A stretch of DNA of 6,317 nt from NCBI GenBank assembly GCA_030039695.1, contig JASHVB010000338.1:1-6317 (forward strand). The letters run 5' to 3'. The position numbers and the translations under genes are program-made. This DNA is from Acetobacteraceae bacterium (lineage in GTDB: Bacteria; Pseudomonadota; Alphaproteobacteria; Acetobacterales; Acetobacteraceae). This document shows positions 1 to 5,018 of this stretch, in pieces; the stretch's first letter is position 1; the number at the start of each line of letters is the position of its first letter. Below the pieces are notes generated by a model. It searched no databases, was not told where the DNA came from, and saw only the letters and a list, made by a program, of their open reading frames with translations.

Positions 1-61
1 CCACGGCGAGGGCGTTGCGGCGGCTGAAGTCAGCCAGGCCGACGAGCAGGCGAGTCAGCAT
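1..61 (-). CDS. Amino end of a probable RND/MMPL-family exporter (HpnN-like), cut by the window edge
   Basis: Only the first 20 codons are in the window. They start at an ATG read from base 61 leftwards. The translation opens MLTRLLVGLADF and continues SRRNALAV. A short amphipathic lead with an aromatic/Arg pair just before the first membrane helix is how I remember the start of HpnN and related MMPL proteins, inner-membrane RND transporters that move hopanoids toward the outer membrane. The frame is open to the edge. The gene is divergent from the MetE-like gene and shares a gap of about 130 bp with it. No strong Shine-Dalgarno is visible: a GAGG lies upstream but rather far. Twenty residues cannot settle the family. 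A different membrane protein or a chance open frame are the alternatives, though the start position and the absence of any other gene here favour a real gene. Confidence 0.5.
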   Translation of the reverse strand, partial: MLTRLLVGLADFSRRNALAV

Positions 62-103
62 CGGTCAGGGGGGCCTCGAACCAAGGGCGGCTCCTGATAG
101 TCG

Positions 104-116
104 GTTCGCCCCGAAC
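104..116. repeat. Short inverted repeat in the divergent promoter region
   Basis: A perfect 5-bp inverted repeat, GTTCG/CGAAC, is separated by three C residues. It sits between the two divergent gene starts, where an operator would be expected. It is too short to assign to any regulator and may be chance in GC-rich DNA. Confidence 0.2.
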
Positions 117-133
117 GGTCCATGCCGGCAGTT

Positions 134-162
134 TTGACGCGGCAGCACCTCTGCGCGATGTA
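134..162 (+). promoter_or_regulatory. Possible sigma-70-type promoter for the MetE-like gene
   Basis: TTGACG at 134-139 is a good -35 match. A 17-base spacer leads to GATGTA at 157-162, a poor -10. Transcription from here would give a leader of roughly 25 bases before the ATG at 192. The weak -10 keeps this tentative. Confidence 0.25.
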
Positions 163-191
163 GTCGCCACGCCAGCGAGTGGGTGAGCGCC

Positions 192-1337
192 ATGTCCAGC
201 ACCGTTGCTTCGACCGCCGTGAAGGCCGGGCCGCGCGCCCGTCCGCCGTTCCGTGCCGACCATGTGGGCAGCCTGTTGCGGCCCCGCGAGCTCGCCGAGG
301 CCCGCGCCGCGCGAAGGGCTGGCACACTGTCGGCCGAAGGCCTACGCGCAGTGGAGGATCGCTGCATCGAGGCCGCGATCCGCAAGCAGGAGGAGATCGG
401 CCTGCGATCGGCGACCGACGGCGAGTACCGCCGGGCATACTGGCATTTCGACTTCGTCTCCGGTCTCGATGGCGTAGAGATCTCCGAGCCAGAAGAAAAG
501 GTGCAGTTCAAGGGCGCCGTGCTGCCACACGCGCTGCGGGTGACCAACCGTATCCGCTGGTCGAAGCCGGTGATGGTGGATCATTTCCGGTTCCTCGCCG
601 ATCACGTGACAACAGCGGTACCGAAGATGACCATCCCATCACCGAGCGTCGTGCATTTCCGTGGCGGACGGCGGGCGATCGACGCGAAGGTCTATCCCGA
701 AATGGATGGGTTCTTTGCCGACCTGGGCGCCGCATACCGGCAGGCGGTGGCGGCGTTCGGCGCGGCAGGCTGCCGTTACCTGCAGATCGACGAGGTGAAC
801 ATCGCCTATCTCTGCGACCCCGGGCAGATCGAGCATCTGAAGGCGCGCGGCGAGCACGTGGAGAATTTGCTCGGCATCTACGCCGACCTGCTGAACCAGG
901 CGATCGCGGGACGGCCGGAGGGCATGGTGATCAGCATGCATCTCTGCCGCGGCAATTTCCGGTCAACCTGGGTGGCGTCCGGCGGCTATGAGCCGGTGGC
1001 GGAGGTGTTGTTCAACCAGATCAACGCCGATGCCTATTTCATGGAGTACGACACCGACCGGGCAGGGGGGTTTGAGCCGCTGCGCTTGGTGCCGCGCGGC
1101 TCGAAGCTGGTGGTACTGGGGCTGGTGACCTCGAAGGCTGGGCAGATGGAGACCAAGGACGAGCTGAAGCGTCGCCTCGACGCCGCCAGCAAGTACGTGC
1201 CGCTGGACCAACTAGCGCTGTCACCGCAATGCGGCTTCGCAAGCACCGAGGAGGGCAATCTGCTGAGCCAGGAAGATCAATGGGCCAAGCTCCGACTCTG
1301 CATAGAAGTTGCACAGGAAGTCTGGGGCGGGCTGTAA
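192..1337 (+). CDS. Short MetE-type (cobalamin-independent methionine synthase family) methyltransferase
   Basis: This encodes a 381-residue protein equivalent to the C-terminal catalytic (beta/alpha)8 barrel of MetE, without the N-terminal half of the roughly 750-residue enzyme. Visible family marks are HVGSLLRP at residues 24-31, QIDEVN near 199-204 (DE at 200-201), the zinc pair HLC at H250 and C252, E285 in FMEYD, and C347 in SPQCGFAS. These match the His-Cys-Glu-Cys zinc site that activates the homocysteine thiol in MetE. The family transfers a methyl group to a thiol in the cytoplasm. Short versions (the YxjG/YxjH type and other core-MetE groups) are often annotated as 5-methyltetrahydropteroyltriglutamate-homocysteine methyltransferase, but their donor may not be the folate. 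I chose the ATG at 192; a GTG at 183 would add three residues, and neither start has a strong ribosome site. No linked methionine gene or corrinoid partner is visible. Confidence is high for the family and low for the exact reaction. Confidence 0.9.
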   Translation: MSSTVASTAVKAGPRARPPFRADHVGSLLRPRELAEARAARRAGTLSAEGLRAVEDRCIEAAIRKQEEIGLRSATDGEYRRAYWHFDFVSGLDGVEISEPEEKVQFKGAVLPHALRVTNRIRWSKPVMVDHFRFLADHVTTAVPKMTIPSPSVVHFRGGRRAIDAKVYPEMDGFFADLGAAYRQAVAAFGAAGCRYLQIDEVNIAYLCDPGQIEHLKARGEHVENLLGIYADLLNQAIAGRPEGMVISMHLCRGNFRSTWVASGGYEPVAEVLFNQINADAYFMEYDTDRAGGFEPLRLVPRGSKLVVLGLVTSKAGQMETKDELKRRLDAASKYVPLDQLALSPQCGFASTEEGNLLSQEDQWAKLRLCIEVAQEVWGGL

Positions 1338-1348
1338 GAGCGCAGACA

Positions 1349-1400
1349 CCCCTCCCGCTTCGCGGGAGAGGTCGAGCTGCGAAGCGGCGGGAGTGAGGGA
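1349..1400. repeat. Two-hairpin palindromic intergenic element, possible terminator or dispersed repeat
   Basis: CTCCCGC at 1352-1358 pairs perfectly with GCGGGAG at 1362-1368 around a TTC loop. The same left arm, extended through TTCGC to 1363, can pair instead with GCGAAGC...GGGAG at 1379-1393 (7 + 5 bp with a 3-base bulge). The two folds are mutually exclusive. The element starts about 12 bases after the MetE-like stop. It lacks a T-run, so it is not a classical Rho-independent terminator. GC-rich palindromes of this 'CTCCCGC...GCGGGAG' style are scattered in many alphaproteobacterial intergenic regions, so a REP-like dispersed repeat is a reasonable alternative. Confidence 0.5.
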
Positions 1401-1420
1401 CCCGCCCGCACGAACTCGGC

Positions 1421-1432
1421 CTATATATATTC
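1421..1432 (+). promoter_or_regulatory. AT-only run upstream of glnS, possible -10 region
   Basis: CTATATATATTC is a striking AT run in an otherwise very GC-rich gap. It ends about 40 bases before the glnS start and contains several TATAAT-like hexamers such as TATATT. No convincing -35 is seen upstream, so a promoter role is a guess from position and composition. Confidence 0.25.
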
Positions 1433-1471
1433 TCCAACCTTCCCCTCTGCCGATCCGGAGACCCCGCCCCC

Positions 1472-3166
1472 ATGGCGTCCACTGACACGTCGGATACCGA
1501 AACAGGACGCGACTTCATCCGCGACATCGTGCAGGCGGACCTCGACGCCGGCCGGGTGACCGAAGTCGTCACACGCTTTCCCCCGGAACCGAACGGCTAC
1601 CTGCACATTGGCCATGCCAAGTCGATCTGCCTGAATTTCGGCGTCGCGCAGGAGTTCGGCGGTCGTTGCCACCTGCGCTTCGACGACACCAACCCGACGA
1701 AGGAAGAACAGCAGTTCCTCGACGCGATCGAGCGCGACGTGCGCTGGCTCGGCTTCGACTGGGGCAAGCACCTCTATCACGCGTCTGACTACTTCCAGCA
1801 GCTTTACGACTGGGCGGAGTACCTGATCCGCAAAGGGCTCGCCTATGTGGACGATACACCGCCCGCCGCGATGCGCGCGCAGCGCGGCACGCTGACTGAG
1901 CCGGGTCAGAACAGCCAGTGCCGCTACCGCTCGGTCGAGGAAAATCTCGACTTGTTCCGCCGCATGCGCGCTGGAGAGTTCCCAAACGGCGCGCGCGTGC
2001 TTCGGGCGAAGATCGACATGGCGTCCGGCAATATGAACCTGCGCGATCCCGTATTGTACCGCATCCTGCACGCGACGCACCCACGCACCGGCGACGCGTG
2101 GTGCATCTATCCCACCTACGACTTTGCGCACGGCCAGTCGGATGCGATTGAGGGTGTCACGCACTCGATCTGCACCCTGGAGTTCGAGGACCATCGACCG
2201 CTGTACGACTGGCTGATCCAGCACCTGCCGGTGCCGTCGCAGCCGCACCAGTATGAATTCGCGCGGTTGAACCTGGCCTACACCGTGCTGTCAAAGCGTG
2301 TGCTGACGCGGCTGGTGCATGAGGAACATGTGTCGGGGTGGGACGATCCGCGCATGCCGACCCTCGCCGGGCTGCGCCGGCGAGGCGTTCCTTCGGCGGC
2401 GTTGCGCGAGTTCGTGCGGCGAATCGGCGTTGCGAAGGCGAACAGCGTGGTGGACCTCGCGCAGTGGGAGCACGCGGTGCGCGACACGCTGAACCGCATC
2501 GCGCCGCGCCGCATGGCAGTGCTGCGTCCGCTGAAGATCGTGATCGAGAACTGGCCGGAAGGTGTGAGTGCCACGCTGGATGCGGTGAACAATCCGGAAG
2601 ATCCACTGGCCGGCACGCGCAAGGTGACATTCGGACGCGAGATCTTCATCGAACGCGACGATTTCATGGAGAACCCGCCGCGCAAGTTCTTCCGCCTTGC
2701 GCCCGGGCGCGAGGTGCGGCTGCGGTACGCGTATTTCGTCACCTGCCGCGAGGTGGTGAAAGACGCCGCGGGCGAGGTGGTCGAACTGCGCTGCACCTAC
2801 GATCCGGCGACGCGTGGCGGTGATGCACCAGACGGGCGGCGCGTCCAGGCCACGCTGCACTGGGTAGCCGCGGCGGATGCAGTGCCGGCGGAAGTACGGC
2901 TTTACAATCAGTTATTCGCGCGGCCCGATCCTGGCGCCGAAGGCGATGTGATGGCAGATCTCAATCCGGACTCGCTGGAAGAGATGACGGGGTGCCTGGT
3001 CGAGCCGATGCTGGCGTCGGCGCCCGTGGGCGAGGCGGTGCAATTCGAGCGCACCGGCTATTTCTGTCTCGATCCGGATAGTACGCCCGGGCGGCTGGTG
3101 TTCAACCGGACGGTCGGCCTGCGCGACACCTGGGCTAAGGTGCAGGCGGCAGAACGAGCACGATAG
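1472..3166 (+). CDS. glnS: Glutaminyl-tRNA synthetase
   Basis: This class I aminoacyl-tRNA synthetase attaches glutamine to tRNA-Gln in the cytoplasm. The 564-residue length matches the family (E. coli about 554). The Rossmann domain carries [15 protein letters not shown] with HIGH at 45-48. The second ATP motif is VLSKR at 272-276 (the KMSKS equivalent), followed by the GlnRS-type WDDPRMP at 290-296 and LRRRGV at 301-306. [14 protein letters not shown] begins at 234. Residues from about 340 to 550 form the two anticodon-binding beta-barrels, including [14 protein letters not shown] and the late [18 protein letters not shown] at 1457-1460, 11 bases before the ATG, is a plausible ribosome site at slightly long spacing. 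No motif is missing and no frameshift is seen. The gene stands alone after a 134-bp gap. GlnRS, rather than GluRS, is supported by the GlnRS-specific motifs and the beta-barrel C-terminus. Confidence 0.98.
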   Translation: MASTDTSDTETGRDFIRDIVQADLDAGRVTEVVTRFPPEPNGYLHIGHAKSICLNFGVAQEFGGRCHLRFDDTNPTKEEQQFLDAIERDVRWLGFDWGKHLYHASDYFQQLYDWAEYLIRKGLAYVDDTPPAAMRAQRGTLTEPGQNSQCRYRSVEENLDLFRRMRAGEFPNGARVLRAKIDMASGNMNLRDPVLYRILHATHPRTGDAWCIYPTYDFAHGQSDAIEGVTHSICTLEFEDHRPLYDWLIQHLPVPSQPHQYEFARLNLAYTVLSKRVLTRLVHEEHVSGWDDPRMPTLAGLRRRGVPSAALREFVRRIGVAKANSVVDLAQWEHAVRDTLNRIAPRRMAVLRPLKIVIENWPEGVSATLDAVNNPEDPLAGTRKVTFGREIFIERDDFMENPPRKFFRLAPGREVRLRYAYFVTCREVVKDAAGEVVELRCTYDPATRGGDAPDGRRVQATLHWVAAADAVPAEVRLYNQLFARPDPGAEGDVMADLNPDSLEEMTGCLVEPMLASAPVGEAVQFERTGYFCLDPDSTPGRLVFNRTVGLRDTWAKVQAAERAR

Positions 3167-3328
3167 GGTGTTTCCAGCAGGAAGCGCAAACAGAACACTG
3201 GCCTTTCGCTGCTCGGTTTGGGCCGCCACATCGACCATAGTGATACGCAGCATGGTGTACGCAAGTGGATTCGCCGGCGTGCAATAACGCAGAACATCCG
3301 GCGGCACGTCCTGTCGAGTGCGGCACCC

Positions 3329-3366
3329 TGACAACGCTTCCAGCACGCTGCCCGGAAGCGTTGTCA
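3329..3366. repeat. Perfect 13-bp inverted repeat with a 12-nt loop, possible bidirectional terminator
   Basis: TGACAACGCTTCC at 3329-3341 is exactly complementary to GGAAGCGTTGTCA at 3354-3366. A 13-bp perfect stem is unlikely by chance in a gap this size. It lies between convergent genes, where a shared terminator would be useful. However, it is 162 bases after the glnS stop, almost 290 from the VWA stop, and has no T-run on either side. A protein-binding palindrome or the remains of a mobile element end are alternatives. Confidence 0.5.
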
Positions 3367-3649
3367 TATTGTCGTCACCCGTAACAACCAGCACGCGTAC
3401 ACGCTAGCGGGTGCACTGACCCTCGCATGCAACCTTGGCATTTTTCTGGCGAATCGTTTGTTCCGTGTCGCAATCACCATTGCTACGGCGTCGCAGCCGC
3501 ACATCGTGCCGTAGGACCCGGCCGTATTCGGCGTCAGTGCCGGATATTTTGCGCCCGGATTGCTACGCTTCATGCGCGCCTATGCGAGCGCTGACAACGG
3601 GTGCGCCTCCACTGTGGAGCAACCGGTAGCACTGCAAAACCGCGGGTGA
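3332..3649 (+). pseudogene. Possible decayed coding fragment of unknown family
   Basis: One plus-strand frame is open from 3332 to a TAG at 3512-3514, then open again to a TGA at 3647-3649. Across both parts the translation is rich in Ala, Leu, Gly, Ile and Phe and poor in Arg, unlike the usual GC-driven shadow frames. Examples are AYTLAGALTLACNLGIFLANRLF before the stop (quoted here as YTLAGALTLA and GIFLANRLF) and DPAVFGVSAGYFAPGLLRF after it. GVSAG fits the loose GxSxG pattern, which alone proves nothing. There is no clear start codon or ribosome site. I do not recognise the family. It could be a gene remnant with one nonsense mutation, or a chance frame. Confidence 0.2.
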
Positions 3650-3652
3650 TTG

Positions 3653-4402
3653 TCAGCCGCGCCGCAGGTGCTCCAGCAGCAGCACCGCTCCCGGCAACTC
3701 GGCGCGTTTCTCTTGCAGCAGCGCTTCGCCTCCCACGGCGTAAGCTGCCGCTGCACCCAGTATGTCGCGCAGCCGGTCCGGCGCATTGATATCGAAGGGC
3801 AGCACGCAACCACCGGTGCGTCGCGCCAGGTCGAGAAACACCTCGGCGTCGCGCCGAGCGTTCCAGTCTGACGTGTCGTGCAGCACGATCAGCCTGACCC
3901 CGTGCGCACCTAGCGCGTCTGCCAGCTTTTGGCCGCGCGCCAACGACTCCTCGAACACATCACCGATGTAAACGACCACTTTCACACCTGACGATGCGAG
4001 GCTGCGTGACAGGATCGTCAGCAGGCGCGTGTGGCCGGCGATACAGCTAATTCCCGCCGCGCGGTCGCGCAACGTGCGCGCGTCCGAGGTGAATGCGGTG
4101 AACGTATGCAGCATGCCGCCGCCATGAACGGCGAGTGCAACATCCAGTTCGCCAGGCAACGCTCGCACCAAGGCATCTGTGACGGTGCGCGCCATTGCCC
4201 ATGCCGGTTCGCGCGAGGCCGTGGCGTCGAACCCGAACACCAGGCGTGGCCGGCTTGGAATGTCGGACGCAGGAGGCGGAACGGGCGAAACCAACGCAAG
4301 CGCCCAGTTGCGCACCCGATCGATGAGCGAGCCGCCACGCGACGGCTCATCATGCTCCTCCGGCGGCTGTGGCACCAGGACAAAGTTCTGCTTGTCGGGC
4401 AT
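3653..4402 (-). CDS. VWA (von Willebrand factor A)-domain protein with a MIDAS-like site
   Basis: This 249-residue soluble protein has no signal peptide or membrane helix. Residues 1-50 are a Pro-rich lead, and a VWA fold follows from about 52. FGFDATASREP at 56-66 carries the first metal motif as D59-x-T61-x-S63, with Thr in place of the usual first Ser. T125 in AGHTRL and D148 in VVYIGDVFEE are the other expected MIDAS ligands, so a metal site looks intact. I recall a family of alphaproteobacterial VWA proteins sharing the signature DATASR(E/Q)P, often beside a DnaJ-like gene; this belongs to it. The molecular role is not established; VWA domains usually bind a partner protein through the metal. 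The ATG at 4402 lies 6 bases after the stop of an upstream open stretch (4409-4561), which suggests translational coupling in an ancestral operon. The next gene upstream on the same strand is the MprF-like gene, 616 bases away. Confidence 0.85.
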   Translation of the reverse strand: MPDKQNFVLVPQPPEEHDEPSRGGSLIDRVRNWALALVSPVPPPASDIPSRPRLVFGFDATASREPAWAMARTVTDALVRALPGELDVALAVHGGGMLHTFTAFTSDARTLRDRAAGISCIAGHTRLLTILSRSLASSGVKVVVYIGDVFEESLARGQKLADALGAHGVRLIVLHDTSDWNARRDAEVFLDLARRTGGCVLPFDINAPDRLRDILGAAAAYAVGGEALLQEKRAELPGAVLLLEHLRRG

Positions 4403-4408
4403 GAGGGC

Positions 4409-4561
4409 CTACATCCCATCGGCTTCCGCCGCTTCTTCTGCGCCTTTCTCAACGCCCAGTTCAAGCAGGCGTTCCGCCTCGCCGGTCGCCACCACTTCGA
4501 CGGCGCGCCGGTTGCCGCCGACGGTGCCGCACTGGCATCCGGAGATCGGCCATTCACACCA
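4409..4561 (-). pseudogene. Orphan C-terminal coding tail just upstream of the VWA gene
   Basis: Fifty codons are open between an in-frame TGA (4562-4564) and a TAG (4409-4411). No ATG or GTG occurs in the first 20 codons. The translation looks like a real carboxyl end: PISGCQCGTVGGN, then RAVEVVATGEAERLLELGVEK and an acidic, alanine-rich finish ending EAADGM-like (AEEAAEADGM). For length, the helix-forming middle is best described as residues 20-40. The stop lies 6 bases before the VWA ATG, the spacing expected for coupled genes. A CxC-G near residue 9 could be half of a metal site. I take it to be the end of a gene whose front is lost or out of frame. I do not recognise the family. A short protein starting at GTG near codon 23 is a less likely alternative. 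Confidence 0.35.
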
Positions 4562-4564
4562 TCA

Positions 4565-5018
4565 GCAGCTGGCGTGATGTAGCAGTGAATGCGGCGGTGA
4601 TCGTATGTGGCCTTCTAGAGCGCCGCCGCGTTGTCTCATCACTTCGTGCTCGGCGACGACACGCCGTGCTGCTTGTTGCCTCGGCGGAGCCGCTAGCGTC
4701 CTGCCTGCAAACACTGCCTGAGAAAACACTGGCTAAGATCTGCGGCACGACGATTCGCCAGAGAGGTATCCAAATGGCCTATCAGGTCGGATGTTTGGGA
4801 ACCGTAAGCGGCCGGCACCGGCGTCCTGGCCGCGCGATTGACCCGCGACGACTTCACCGGTGCAAGAACATCCTCTCGGGCATCCGTTCGCCCAAAATGG
4901 GTAGACTCATGACGCCTGTGCCGGACCGAGTCGCACCGTAAACGGACTCGCGTAAGGACGTGGTGATGGCTCCTCGCCACGTCGCAAGCTAGGCGGCAAT
5001 GCGCGTGGTTCGGTACCA
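4565..5018. other. Stretch without a convincing gene between the MprF-like and VWA genes
   Basis: I see no recognisable gene in these 454 bases. On the minus strand a GTG at 5019 overlaps the MprF-like stop by one base and opens a 108-codon frame to 4693, but its first half is rich in His, Arg and Ser like a shadow frame. Its second half (about SDLIGHLDTSLANRRAADLS) is more protein-like. On the plus strand, an open frame at 4585-4941 begins MNAAVIVCGLLERRR with no ribosome site. Small palindromes occur: GCCGG-CA-CCGGC at 4811-4822 and CGAGTC/GACTCG at 4927-4950, the latter with an inner CCGT/ACGG. Decay of one or more genes, or an uncharacterised leader for the VWA gene, would both fit. Confidence 0.45.

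Larger units (their letters stand above)
3167..3652. other. Gene-poor gap between convergent glnS and the VWA gene
   Basis: No intact, recognisable gene lies in these 486 bases. Contents are a weak TTCC/GGAA hairpin just after the glnS stop, the strong inverted repeat at 3329-3366, and coding-like frames on both strands. On the minus strand, a frame open from about 3394 into the glnS 3' end starts VLVVTGDDN and looks protein-like down to about 3167. On the plus strand, a frame at 3332-3649 is described separately. The two are codon-aligned antisense, so at most one is likely to be real. Confidence 0.5.

Noticed and set aside
76..91. GGTTCGAGGCC on the minus strand, resembling the T-loop (B box) of a tRNA
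   Set aside because: The flanking bases do not form the 5-bp T stem, and no acceptor or anticodon arm can be drawn around it.
179..991. Long plus-strand open frame in another register over the MetE-like gene
   Set aside because: Its translation is Arg/Gly-rich with no family motif, while the overlapping frame has the full MetE zinc site. It is a GC-driven shadow.
1421..2248. 275-codon minus-strand frame over glnS
   Set aside because: It is antisense to strongly conserved GlnRS motifs including HIGH and has no recognisable features of its own.
2912..3394. 160-codon minus-strand frame over the glnS 3' end and the following gap
   Set aside because: The half over glnS is clearly antisense shadow. 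The outer half is protein-like, but no family is recognised, so it is mentioned only within the gap description.
3328..3599. CTGACAACG occurs twice as a direct repeat (3328-3336 and 3591-3599), suggesting a target duplication around an insertion
   Set aside because: A 9-base match within about 480 bases is not unlikely by chance, and no terminal inverted repeats or transposase lie inside.
4585..4941. 118-codon plus-strand frame beginning MNAAVIVCGLL
   Set aside because: It has no ribosome site, becomes Arg-rich, and matches no family I know. It is kept only as a note in the gap entry.
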